This document shows positions 24,673 through 33,278 of a stretch of DNA of 64,000 bases, piece after piece. Each line of letters opens with the position of its first letter. The stretch's first letter is position 1. Source of the stretch: Paractinoplanes polyasparticus. Lineage in GTDB: Bacteria; Actinomycetota; Actinomycetes; Mycobacteriales; Micromonosporaceae. The stretch is from assembly GCF_019710575.1 (NCBI RefSeq), contig NZ_JAHWFK010000033.1, positions 89,887 to 153,886 of the forward strand. Direction: 5' to 3'. The notes under the pieces are model-generated. The model was given only the letters and a program-made list of their open reading frames with translations, searched no databases and had not been told where the DNA came from. Position numbers and translations under genes: made by a program.

Positions 24673-25911
24673 TTACTTGCGGTTGATCGTGTAGTGCAGC
24701 ACCAGGAATGGCATCCCGTAGAGCGAGAACGCGTGCTCGGCGCGCAGCCCGCCGTTCTCGGTGAAGACGTCCAGTTGTTCGGTGAAGCCGTGCACCGCCA
24801 GCGTCGTCAGGTCGCGCGTCCCCGGATCGATGTATGTCAGATAATGGCCGGGATGGGCCAGCTCGCTGCGGCTGGTCAGCACCAGGCCCCCGCCCGCGCG
24901 AGGCAGCGGCGCCAGCGTGGCCGTGAAGCTGCCCTGGGGCACCGGGAAGCCGACGCTCACATAGCCGCGGCCCTCGTGCCGGTACGTGGTGTAGATCCCC
25001 ACGTAGATCGGCTCGTCGGTGTCGGCGTACGAGCGGATCCAGCCGCGCACGCCGATCAGGCCGGCGCCGTCGGGGGTGATCGTGTCGATGCGGCTGCGCA
25101 CGCCGCGCAGGGTCTCGCGCTGGTTCATCGGCACGTTGGCCTGGCCCAGCGGCCGCGCCACGAACGTGCGGTAGAGCAGATAGCCGGGGCGCACCCAGTG
25201 CCGCCACTCGGGCCGGATGTCGAGCCGGAAGCGGGTGGTGTGCTCGTAGAACTCGCGCACCAGCGGGTCGACCCCGGCCGGGTCGAAGCCGGGGCCGGCG
25301 AGGTCGTCGAGCGAGGCCACGATTCCCACGTCGGGGGCGTCCGCCTCGTACCGGCCGCCCAGCACCTCGGCCAGTTCCCGGACGTATCCGGTGCCGACAT
25401 AATTCGTCCGGGCCTCGAGCGGCACCACGAACGGCAGGTCCGCCGCCGGGACGCGCTCGGCCAGCAGATCCACCTGCGGATCGCGGAACAACACGGCCGA
25501 CAGCGCCCGGAAGCCGACCACCGTGCTCGCCGCCACCACGGCCGGCGGAGTGTCGCGGCCCCACGCCGCTCCGACCGCGGCGCCGACCACCGGGCCCAGC
25601 AGCACCTTCTGCGGCCGCAGCCCGAGCGCGCCGGCCACCGCGCCCGCGGCCACGCCCACCGTCACCGGCCGGGCCCTCATCAGCCGGCCGCCGATCGCCG
25701 CCACGGCGCCGCTCATCACCACTCGCGACCACCACGCCGGGATCTCGCCCGGCCGTTGCCGCGCCCGGGCGACCGCCTCGGTCACGGCGAGCGCCGCCGC
25801 GCCCACGGGAGCACCGCGCCGCCCCGCCAGCGCGGCACCGGCCAGCGCCCCCACCGCGGCGGCCAAACCGATGCCGCCGACCCGTTTCCCCCAACCGTCC
25901 CGCCCCGTCAT
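24673..25911 (-). CDS. Conserved membrane-anchored protein of unknown function
   Basis: The 412-residue protein has a Gly/Ala-rich N-terminal half with several hydrophobic segments (residues about 12-150) that may form short membrane helices. A soluble, mixed alpha/beta C-terminal region of about 260 residues follows (for example FYEHTTRFRLDIRPEWRHW, RGWIRSYADTDEPIYVGIY). I recognise the general look of an uncharacterised actinobacterial family but cannot name it, and no catalytic motif is evident. The ATG follows a TAGCGT box by 6 nt. No gene nearby gives a functional hint. Confidence 0.65.
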   Translation of the reverse strand: MTGRDGWGKRVGGIGLAAAVGALAGAALAGRRGAPVGAAALAVTEAVARARQRPGEIPAWWSRVVMSGAVAAIGGRLMRARPVTVGVAAGAVAGALGLRPQKVLLGPVVGAAVGAAWGRDTPPAVVAASTVVGFRALSAVLFRDPQVDLLAERVPAADLPFVVPLEARTNYVGTGYVRELAEVLGGRYEADAPDVGIVASLDDLAGPGFDPAGVDPLVREFYEHTTRFRLDIRPEWRHWVRPGYLLYRTFVARPLGQANVPMNQRETLRGVRSRIDTITPDGAGLIGVRGWIRSYADTDEPIYVGIYTTYRHEGRGYVSVGFPVPQGSFTATLAPLPRAGGGLVLTSRSELAHPGHYLTYIDPGTRDLTTLAVHGFTEQLDVFTENGGLRAEHAFSLYGMPFLVLHYTINRK

Positions 25912-25917
25912 GAGCGC

Positions 25918-25923
25918 ACGCTA
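25918..25923 (-). promoter_or_regulatory. -10 box TAGCGT of a probable leaderless transcript
   Basis: TAGCGT on the minus strand ends 6 nt before the ATG at 25911. Confidence 0.45.
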
Positions 25924-26138
25924 ACAAGCCGGCCGCCGGTTCGGCGCACGAGAAACGGGCATGGAGACGGCAAGGTCGGTCATCGCGGGTCCGGTGTGGC
26001 ACACGAACGGCCGTCCGCGGCTACGGCCGGCGTGACCGCGACGTGCAGAAGATCCCTCAGCTCGGTCGCCGGTGACCTTTACGAACCAATGCGATGCTGT
26101 GGGTTATCCCCGTTCCACTGCCGGGAGGAAGAGCCACC

Positions 26139-27608
26139 ATGCTGCCCCTCAACGCCGAGAACCTGTCCCGACTGCCCGCCGATCTGGCCGTCCCCACGTA
26201 CGACCGCGGCGCCCTGCGCACCGGCATCGTGCACTTCGGGGTGGGCGGCTTCCACCGCGCCCATCAGGCGATGTACCTCGACCGCCTGATGAACGACGGC
26301 AAGGCCCTCGACTGGGCGATCTGCGGGGTCGGGGTGATGCCGGCCGACCGGCGCATGCAGCAGGTGCTCGACGCCCAGGACGGCCTCTACACGCTGGTGG
26401 TCAAGGCGCCCGACGGCACGCTCGAGGCCCGCGTCATCGGCTCGATCCGGGAGTACCTGTTCGCGCCGGACGACCCGGAGGCCGTGATCGAGAAGATGGC
26501 CTCCCCCGAGGTCCGGATCGTGTCGCTCACGGTCACCGAGGGCGGCTACAACTTCAACGCGGTCACCGGCGAGTTCATGGCCGACAACAAGGACATCCAG
26601 CACGACCTGGCGTTGCCCAACCAGCCGCGTACGACGTTCGGACTCATCACGGCCGCGATCGAGCGCCGCCGCGAGCGCGATCTGCCCGCCTTCACGATCA
26701 TGAGCTGCGACAACATTCAGGGCAACGGGGACGCGGCCCGGCGCAGCTTCGTCGCGTTCGCCGCCCTGCGGAATCCGGCCCTGGCCACGTACGTGGACGA
26801 GAACGTGCGTTTCCCGAACAGCATGGTCGACCGCATCACCCCGGTGACGACCGACGAGGACCGCGACGAGGTCCGCAAGCACTTCGGCGTCGACGACGGC
26901 TGGCCAGTGGTGTGCGAGCCGTTCACGCAGTGGACGCTGGAGGACAGCTTCGGTGCCGGCCGCCCGGCCTGGGAAGAGGCCGGCGTGCAGGTGGTGCCCG
27001 ACGTCGAGCCGTACGAGCTGATGAAGTTGCGCCTGCTCAACGCCTCACACCAGGCGCTGTGCTACTTCGGCTACCTGTCCGGCTACCGCCTGGTGCACGA
27101 CGTGGCCCGGGACCCCGCCTTCGCGAAGTTCCTGCTCACATACATGAAGCGCGAGGCCGAGCCCACCCTCGAGCCCGTCCCCGGCATCAACCTCGACGAA
27201 TACCAGCACCAGCTGATCGAGCGCTTCTCCAACGCCCAGGTCAAGGACACGGTGGCGAGGCTGTGCGCGGAGAGCTCGGACCGCATCCCCAAGTGGCTGC
27301 TCCCCGTGATCCGCCACAACCTGGACACCGGCGGCGAGATCAAGCTGGCCACCGCGGTCGTGGCTTCGTGGGCCCGCTACGACGAGGGCACCGACGAGCA
27401 GGGCGCCCCGATCGACATCGTCGACCGCCTCCGCGACGAGCTGAACGCGATCGCCCTGACCCAGCGCGACAACCCCACCGCGTTCATCCGGAACCGCGAA
27501 CTCTTCGGCAACCTGGCCGACAACGCCCGCTTCGTCGAGGCGTACACCGAGGTGCTCGAGAGCCTCCACACCCGCGGAGCGAAGGCGACGCTCGAAGCGC
27601 TGATCTGA
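26139..27608 (+). CDS. Mannitol 2-dehydrogenase family oxidoreductase
   Basis: The 489-residue protein is a polyol-specific long-chain dehydrogenase. The N-terminal domain has the dinucleotide loop GVGGFHRAH. The catalytic helix KLRLLNASHQAL provides Lys296, Asn301 and His304, the residues that bind and deprotonate the alcohol in mannitol 2-dehydrogenases. It would interconvert mannitol (or arabinitol or sorbitol) and the matching ketose with NAD, in the cytoplasm. The ATG at 26139 is preferred over an upstream in-frame start because GGGAGGAAG lies 8-16 nt before it. No polyol transporter or regulator is adjacent. Its TGA abuts the stop of the convergent PAP2 gene, forming TGATCA. Confidence 0.9.
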   Translation: MLPLNAENLSRLPADLAVPTYDRGALRTGIVHFGVGGFHRAHQAMYLDRLMNDGKALDWAICGVGVMPADRRMQQVLDAQDGLYTLVVKAPDGTLEARVIGSIREYLFAPDDPEAVIEKMASPEVRIVSLTVTEGGYNFNAVTGEFMADNKDIQHDLALPNQPRTTFGLITAAIERRRERDLPAFTIMSCDNIQGNGDAARRSFVAFAALRNPALATYVDENVRFPNSMVDRITPVTTDEDRDEVRKHFGVDDGWPVVCEPFTQWTLEDSFGAGRPAWEEAGVQVVPDVEPYELMKLRLLNASHQALCYFGYLSGYRLVHDVARDPAFAKFLLTYMKREAEPTLEPVPGINLDEYQHQLIERFSNAQVKDTVARLCAESSDRIPKWLLPVIRHNLDTGGEIKLATAVVASWARYDEGTDEQGAPIDIVDRLRDELNAIALTQRDNPTAFIRNRELFGNLADNARFVEAYTEVLESLHTRGAKATLEALI

Positions 27609-28307
27609 TCAGTGGGCCACTCGGCGCACGCCGGGGCGGAAGCGGCTGGGCACCGCCCACTTGACGGCTCGGTTCAGGACCTGGCAGGACATGATGACGA
27701 CGCAGGTGACGCCGTTGAGGAACGAGGCCAGCACGTCCGTGGGGTGGTGCATGCCGCGGTAGAGGCGGGCCGTCGCGACGCCGATCGGGATCAGGACGAG
27801 CAGCCAGGCCAGGCGCTTGGCCCAGGTGTGGCGCAGCAGGGTGAACAGCAGCAGGGCCAGGCCGACGTAGAGCGCGACCGCGGCCGAGGTGTGCCCCGAC
27901 GGGAAGCTGGACGTGGGCGGGGAGTCGTCCATGCGGCGCACGGTGGGGCGCTCGCGGTCGATCATCAGCGTGGTGAAGAAGAAGACCAGGGCCTGCGCGG
28001 TCACGCCGAGGCAGAGGTAGAGCGGCTCGCGCCAGCGGTGCAGCTTGAGGTAGAGGATGGCCGCGGCCACGCCGGTGACGGCGATGATGACCGGGGTGCT
28101 GCCGATCAGGCTGACGATCTCGCTGATCACGTTGAGCGGGCCGTCACGATGGGCCTCGAAGGAACGGTTGACGTCGTCCTCGACGGTGAGCGGCCAGGAG
28201 TGGTCGACCACCCGGGTCACCAGCAGGCCGAGACCCACCATCACTCCGAAGAGGATGGTCACCGGCAGCAGCAGACGCTTGGCGATTTGCGCGATCAGCG
28301 GGGGCAT
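27609..28307 (-). CDS. PAP2-family membrane phosphatase
   Basis: The 232-residue protein has about five or six transmembrane helices and the three-part phosphatase signature: DRERP (with Asp in place of the usual Lys of K-x6-RP), PSGH, and ARLYRGMHHPTDV (R-x5-H-x3-D). Family members dephosphorylate lipid phosphates such as phosphatidate or undecaprenyl diphosphate at the membrane. It lies 31 bp downstream of a second gene of the same family and identical length, so the two probably form an operon. Confidence 0.82.
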   Translation of the reverse strand: MPPLIAQIAKRLLLPVTILFGVMVGLGLLVTRVVDHSWPLTVEDDVNRSFEAHRDGPLNVISEIVSLIGSTPVIIAVTGVAAAILYLKLHRWREPLYLCLGVTAQALVFFFTTLMIDRERPTVRRMDDSPPTSSFPSGHTSAAVALYVGLALLLFTLLRHTWAKRLAWLLVLIPIGVATARLYRGMHHPTDVLASFLNGVTCVVIMSCQVLNRAVKWAVPSRFRPGVRRVAH

Positions 28308-28338
28308 GACCGCGCTGTCTACCCAGTCACGCTTGTCG

Positions 28339-29037
28339 CTACTCCCGCGTCGTGCCCGCGCCGACCGGAACCAGCCGCCGGCGCCGGCGGGCGGCGAACG
28401 CGGCCATCGTCGCGGCCACCACGAGCAGGCCGAGCAGCCAGCCGCCGAGCACGTCGCTGAGCCAGTGCACGCCCAGCCCGATCCGGAACAGGCCGGTCAC
28501 GGCCGGGACGACCAGGCCGCCGGCGATCAGCCAGCGGCGGAGGCGTGGCCGGTGCCGGGTCATCGGCAGCAGCACGGCCAGCACGACCGCGGCGCCGAGC
28601 GCGTTGTTCAGCGCGTGACCGGACGGGAACGAATACCCGACCGCCGTGGCCACCGGGTCGAGGAACGACGGCCGATCCCGTTCGAAGACCAGTTTCAGCA
28701 GCACGCCCAGTAGTCCGCCGGCCGTCATCGTGATGCCCACCCACCAGGCCAGCGAGCGGGCGCCCCGCCGGACCAGCCAGATGACCAGTCCGAGGGCCGC
28801 GACCCGCCACGTCCACGGGTCGAAGACGAGGCACCAGGCCCACATGAAGTCGACCAGCCCCGGATGCCCCGATGCGAAGCCGTGCACGGAAACGCTGACG
28901 TCCTCGTCGAGCCGGTGCAGCCAGTCCACCTCGCCCACGACCATGGCCGTGAGCACCGCGAACGGCACCAGCAGAACGACGGTCCCGGCCGCGGCCCCGG
29001 CCAGCCGGAATTCGAGGGCGTGCTCCTGGTCCCGCAT
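28339..29037 (-). CDS. PAP2-family membrane phosphatase
   Basis: The 232-residue protein again has about six helices and the signature blocks KLVFERDRP (complete, with Lys), PSGH and FRIGLGVHWLSDV. All catalytic residues are present, so it is the more canonical of the two PAP2 genes. Likely substrates are lipid or polyprenyl phosphates. It is the first gene of the pair; the arginine-rich C-terminal tail (ARRRRR) is cytoplasmic. The two proteins share fold and length but little residue identity outside the motifs, so the duplication, if any, is old. Confidence 0.84.
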   Translation of the reverse strand: MRDQEHALEFRLAGAAAGTVVLLVPFAVLTAMVVGEVDWLHRLDEDVSVSVHGFASGHPGLVDFMWAWCLVFDPWTWRVAALGLVIWLVRRGARSLAWWVGITMTAGGLLGVLLKLVFERDRPSFLDPVATAVGYSFPSGHALNNALGAAVVLAVLLPMTRHRPRLRRWLIAGGLVVPAVTGLFRIGLGVHWLSDVLGGWLLGLLVVAATMAAFAARRRRRLVPVGAGTTRE

Positions 29038-29082
29038 GGCGACTAGCTATACCCGGACATTCACCGCTGATACACATTCCGT

Positions 29083-30290
29083 TCACCCGGATCGGGCCGG
29101 CCGGATCGTGGCCGTCCGGCGCTCATCGTCTTCAGCAGGCAGAGGCGGCGCGACCGGCTCGGCCGTGACCGGCGCCGCGGGCCACAACACGCGGAAGGCG
29201 AGGAACGCGGCCACCGCCACCAGTCCGGCCGCCACCAGCGACACCAGGGCGAACGCGAACCCGTAGGCGTCGTCGGCCCGCTCCAGCAGCGCCGCGCTCA
29301 GCTGACCGGGCAGGCGTCCGGCCGCGGCCGCCGCGTCCATCAGCGTCCCGTCGGGCGGCAGGCCGGGCACTCCGGACATCCCGCTCCGGTACGCCGCCAC
29401 GACCACCGAGCCGAGCACGGCGATGCCGATGGCGCCGCCCAGTTCGGCTCCCGTCTCGGTGACGGCCGCGGCCATGCCCGCGAGGACCGTACGGACGAAA
29501 CCACCAGATCAGTGGTGAGCGTGTAGACCGGCGCGAGCCCCAGCCCGCCGATGACCATCCCGGCCACCAGCGCGGGCAACCCGCCGCCGTACGGGGCCAG
29601 CGCCGTCAACGCATGACCGGCCGCCATCACGACCGCGCCGACCGCGACCACCCGCCCGGCCGGGAACCAGCGCACCAGCACCGGCCCGAGCAGCGACGCC
29701 AGCAGGAACGCCCCGACCGACGGCAGCGCCCAGAGCCCGGCCCGCAGCGGCGACAGGTCGAGCACGACCTGCAGGTACTGCACGATCGCCAGCTGGGTGC
29801 CGTAGAGGACGAAGAACGAGAGCGCGTTGGCGGCCAGACCGACCCGCACCCGGCCGTCGCGGAACATGGTGAGGTCGAGCAGCGGCTGCTCGACCCGGCG
29901 CTGGCGGCGCAGGAACAGGGCGAGCAGGAGGCCGGCGACCACGATCGACAGCAACGGCACGGCCGGCCGGCCCTCGGCGGCGAGGCGCTTGATCCCGTAC
30001 ACGAAACGAGAACCGCGGCCAGGCTGAGCACCGCCCCGCCCAGGTCGAAACCCCGGGCCGAGGTGTCGCGGGCCTCGGGCAGCAGCGCCGGGCCCAGCAC
30101 GACCAGCAGCAACGTCGCGGGCACGGCGAGCAGGAAGACCGAGCCCCAACCAGAAGTGCTCGAGCAGCACGCTGCCGATCAGCGGCGCGGCCAGACCGCC
30201 GAGCGAGAACGACGCGCTCCACGCCGAGCGCGATGCCCCGCTGCCGGGCGTCGGCGAACATCGCCCGTAACGCAATGAATACCTTCATGA
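29083..30290 (-). pseudogene. Broken MFS drug exporter (DHA2/EmrB-QacA type)
   Basis: Pieces of a 14-helix MFS exporter can be followed through changing frames. They run from ALRAMFADARQRGIALGV (about 30290), through WSASFSLGGLAAPLIGSVLLEHFW, then (frame change near 30145) LLLVVLGPALLPEARDTSARGFDLGGAVLSLAAVLV. A change near 30005 leads to FVYGIKRLAAEGRPAVPLL up to LVVSSV, and one near 29490 leads to AAAVTETGAELGGAIGIAVLGSV and the C-terminus. The first 120 or so residues, including the first helices, are absent. Several frameshifts and the lost 5' end make it non-functional. The divergent CGNR gene was perhaps its regulator. Confidence 0.8.
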
Positions 30291-30345
30291 CGTTACGGTC
30301 GACCGACGCCCAACGCAACGCGAAGAACAGTCTCATTGCGTTACG
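30266..30345. promoter_or_regulatory. Repeated CATTGCGTTACG motif between broken exporter and CGNR gene
   Basis: The 13-bp word TCATTGCGTTACG stands at 30333-30345, its exact reverse complement at 30266-30278, and a variant TCATGACGTTACG at 30285-30297. The rightmost copy overlaps the -10 box TACGCT (30342-30347) of the CGNR gene. Such spaced inverted copies between divergent genes look like binding sites for a shared regulator; alternatively the outer pair marks the ends of the deletion that removed the exporter's 5' end. Confidence 0.45.
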
Positions 30346-30347
30346 CT
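30342..30347 (+). promoter_or_regulatory. -10 box TACGCT of a probable leaderless transcript
   Basis: TACGCT ends 6 nt before the ATG at 30354 and overlaps the rightmost CATTGCGTTACG motif. Confidence 0.45.
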
Positions 30348-30353
30348 GACCGC

Positions 30354-30818
30354 ATGCGGGTGACCGACATGGACATCGCCGAGGTGGTGGCCCTCGTCAA
30401 CGAGTGGGGCACCGAACCCTGCCGGGTCGACGGCCGCGCCCCGCGGCCCGGCCCTGAGCTGACCGCGCTGGCCGACGAACTGCACCCCATCTTCGCGACC
30501 ACCGACCCCACCACCCGGGCGCGCCTGGTCACGACGTTGCTGCAGGTCACAGACGTACGCCCCGAACTGGCCCCCGACCTGGCCGAGTCCTGGACCGTGC
30601 AAGATCCGGCCCAAGCCGGCCGAGCCGCCGCCGCCCTTGCCCTGCGCCACCACCTGGCCGAATACCCCGGCCGCCTGGGCCTGTGCGCCGACGACCAGTG
30701 CGCCGACGTCTACGTGGACGCCTCCCCCGCCGGCAAGCGCCGCTTCTGCTGCCTGACCTGCCAGAACCGGGCCCGCGCAGCCGCCTTCCGGCGCCGCCGG
30801 GCACAGAACCGCGCATAG
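30354..30818 (+). CDS. CGNR zinc-finger protein, putative regulator
   Basis: The 154-residue protein has an N-terminal stress/ligand region of the ABATE type (LVNEWGTEP, LADELHPIF). A C-terminal CGNR zinc finger follows: Cys pair in LCADDQC, then CCLTCQNRARAAAFRRRR. The signature itself reads CQNR rather than CGNR. The basic tail after the last cysteine is typical and suggests DNA binding. Start: an in-frame TTG lies 18 bases upstream, but the ATG at 30354 has a TACGCT -10 box 6 nt before it. It is divergent from the broken drug exporter, which it may once have controlled. Confidence 0.75.
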   Translation: MRVTDMDIAEVVALVNEWGTEPCRVDGRAPRPGPELTALADELHPIFATTDPTTRARLVTTLLQVTDVRPELAPDLAESWTVQDPAQAGRAAAALALRHHLAEYPGRLGLCADDQCADVYVDASPAGKRRFCCLTCQNRARAAAFRRRRAQNRA

Positions 30819-30837
30819 CTCGGCCGGACGGCGACCC

Positions 30838-31736
30838 TCAAGAGCGGCCGTTGCCTTTCCGGGACCGGCCGCCTCGCCCGTAGTTGATCGTGATGTCGTT
30901 GACGCTGCGGTCGCCTTGGATCACCGGACCGTCCCCGTTGGCGTTGCGGGAGCCCGGGTACGGATGGGCGGGCACCGGCGACACGTACCCCGCGACCCTC
31001 GGTGTGGCCTGCCGCTCCGGCATGAATGATCCGGACTCCGCGATGCCGCGCTGCAAAGAACTGGCAGCCTGAGCCCGCGCCAGAGCCTTGTCGAGCTTCT
31101 TCACCGTCCCGCCGACCCTGGAGGTGGGCGAGACCTCGCTGCGGCGGGTCATCGTGTTGCCGTAGCCCACCATGACGGCCGAGGCGAAGTCGACCCTGGC
31201 GCCGCCGAACGAGTGCTTCACCGACGCGCCCCCGTCGGCCAGGCCTTTCGCGCCGTGCAGAAGGTCACGCGTATCGAGGTCGCCCACCGCGGTGAGCATC
31301 TTCGCGGCCGGGTCGGCCGCACCGGGTTCGTGCCGGAACGCCGCAGCGAGGTCAGCGTTCAGCTCCGGGCGCTCGTTCAGCATCTCGGCCACCGGGATGA
31401 CCGTCTCGCGTACGTGGTAGTGGGTATTGACCCGTATTTCCGCCTGGTCACCCTGGTTGACCACCTCAGACCGCGCTCCGCCTCGGCCACTTCGGTCGCC
31501 ACCTGCCGCGCGGCCATGACCATGGGAGCGGAACGACCCGGCTCGCCGGCGCCCATCGTCCGTCGAGCGCAGCCCCGCAGCACTTCGACCGCCGCGTACA
31601 CGGCCCGAAGTCGCGGCTCACCGGCGGTCTGTGTGCCCAGCTCGCCGACCGTCCGCTGCACGTCCGTCCAGCGCGCTCCCTCCCGAACCTCGGAGGCTCG
31701 CGACGGCGGCCTCAGCGACCCGGCGGCCCGTGCCAC
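30838..31736 (-). pseudogene. Unknown protein, apparently frameshifted
   Basis: From a GTG at 31736 one frame reads SLRPPSRASEVREGARWTDV, AVYAAVEVLRGC, AARQVATEVAEAERGLR. Near 31475 a one-base change leads into the frame that continues SEVVNQGDQAEIRVNTHYHV to the end at 30838. The 3' part alone (30838-31464, 208 residues from a GTG) could be a short gene, but the good continuity across the shift suggests one original protein of about 299 residues. It has no membrane segment and no family I recognise; the tail is basic (GRGGRSRKGNGRS). Confidence 0.5.
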
Positions 31737-31903
31737 GCGTCAACGGTCGGGTAGGCATCCTGGGAAGGCAGCCAGGACGGGGTTGCCCCGCCGGCATCGG
31801 GATCGAACCGCTCGTGGGCAGCCGGCTCGGGAACCGTGGGCGAGCTGTCCCAGGCCCCGGGCCGGATCCTGTCGTATCGACCAGTTTCGTGGTCCTTAGT
31901 GAC
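31712..31903 (-). pseudogene. Orphan coding fragment without a start codon
   Basis: This frame reads VTKDHETGRYDRIRPGAWDS, then VPEPAAHERFDPDAGG and WLPSQDAYPTVDAW, and stops at 31712. Its composition and codon use look like a real protein, but no in-frame ATG, GTG or TTG precedes it; an ATG lies one base away in another frame (31903-31905). It overlaps the start of the next remnant by 25 bp, as coupled genes do. I read the two as remains of a decayed two-gene unit of unknown function. Confidence 0.4.
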
Positions 31904-31955
31904 ATGGTGCCACCAGCCCGAGACGCAGAGTCGCCGGCGCTGTTTTCGGACAGAC

Positions 31956-33278
31956 TCAGCTCAGGTAGCCCAGCTCCGGCAGCTTTTCCTGGTAGGCGTC
32001 GATGAGCCGGCGCGCCACCGGCACCGAGTCGATTAGGGGGTGGGCGGCCATCGCCCGCACGGCCAGCACCCGGGATCCCGTCTCGGCCGCGGTCAGCACG
32101 GCCCGGTCGGTGGCCTTGATGCGCCGCACCAGCTCGACGCCGTGCGACGGCAACCCGCCCGACGGCAGCGGCCTCGCCCCGGACCCGTCGACCACGCACG
32201 GCACCTCGACCACGGCGTCGTCGTCCAGGTCGGCCAGCGTGCCCCGGTTGCGGACGTTCAGGATCAGCTCCTGCCGCGCGTCCTGGGCGATGGCCAGCAT
32301 CAACGCCAGGGCGACGTCCTCGTAACCGCCGCCCTCGGCGTCGTCGCGCTCGCCGAGGCCCTCCATCGCCATGTACGTCGCATCCCGCTGACGACGCACG
32401 GCGTCCCAGGCCTCGTACGCGTCGCCCTCGGTCGTGGTCAGCATGTCGTAGCAGTCCCGTTGCTGGCGAAGCAGGAACTCGCCGCGGGTTTCCCCGGCCG
32501 CCAGCGAAGCCCGCACGACTGCCTCGTTGTCGTAGTAGTAGTGCAGGTACTCGTTCGGCACGGCGCCGAGCGACCGGAGCCGATCCGCACCGAAGAGCCG
32601 TCCTTCCTCGAAGGACTCGAGGGCGGGCGAGGCCAACAGCTGCGGGAGCAGGTCACGCTTCCCTTCCCGTACGGCGGTCAGCCAGCCCAAGTGGTTCAGG
32701 CCGGCGTACTCGACAGTCGCCGTTCCCCGCGTCAGCCCAAGTGCGCGCACCACCCGCCTGGCCAGCGCGGAGGGCGAGTCACAGATGCCGATCACCCGGT
32801 CGCCCAGGAACTCCGCCATCGCCTCGGTCACCAGCCCGGCCGGGTTCGTGAAGTTGATGACCCAGGCGTCCGGCGCGACCAGGCTGATCCGCCGGGCGAT
32901 GGCCCGCGCGACCGGTACCGTCCGCAGCCCGTACGCGATGCCGCCGGCCCCGACCGTCTCCTGCCCCAGCACGCCCTCGCCGAGGGCGACCCGCTCGTCG
33001 ATCACGCGCCCCTCGAGCCCGTGCACCCGGATCGCGCTGAAGACGAAGTCGGCCCCGGTCAGCGCCTCGGTCAGGTCGGTCGTGGCCTCGACCGAGGGCG
33101 CGCCGACGGCCCCGCCGGCCTGGTCGCGCAGCACCCGCCCGATCGCGGTCAGCCGCGAGCCGTCGACGTCGTGCAGCACGACCTCGGAGATCGGCGAGTC
33201 GCCGTTGAGCAGCGCGCCGTAGACGAGGGGCACCCGGAATCCGCCACCGCCCAGGACGACCAGTCGCTTACCGGGCAT
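31956..33278 (-). CDS. Glycoside hydrolase family 4 enzyme (6-phospho-glucosidase-like)
   Basis: The 440-residue protein begins with a Rossmann NAD-binding fold (LVVLGGGGFRVP). GH4 hallmarks follow: NFTNPAG at 142-148, the metal-ligand Cys166 in ICDSP, and His196 in GLNHLGW. GH4 enzymes cleave glycosides by NAD- and Mn-dependent oxidation and elimination, and the subgroup it most resembles acts on 6-phospho-glucosides. Here there is no PTS to make such a phosphate; instead a PfkB kinase gene overlaps its start by 11 bp. CDSP differs from the CN-x-P of typical phospho-beta-glucosidases, so the exact substrate is open. Confidence 0.85.
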   Translation of the reverse strand: MPGKRLVVLGGGGFRVPLVYGALLNGDSPISEVVLHDVDGSRLTAIGRVLRDQAGGAVGAPSVEATTDLTEALTGADFVFSAIRVHGLEGRVIDERVALGEGVLGQETVGAGGIAYGLRTVPVARAIARRISLVAPDAWVINFTNPAGLVTEAMAEFLGDRVIGICDSPSALARRVVRALGLTRGTATVEYAGLNHLGWLTAVREGKRDLLPQLLASPALESFEEGRLFGADRLRSLGAVPNEYLHYYYDNEAVVRASLAAGETRGEFLLRQQRDCYDMLTTTEGDAYEAWDAVRRQRDATYMAMEGLGERDDAEGGGYEDVALALMLAIAQDARQELILNVRNRGTLADLDDDAVVEVPCVVDGSGARPLPSGGLPSHGVELVRRIKATDRAVLTAAETGSRVLAVRAMAAHPLIDSVPVARRLIDAYQEKLPELGYLS

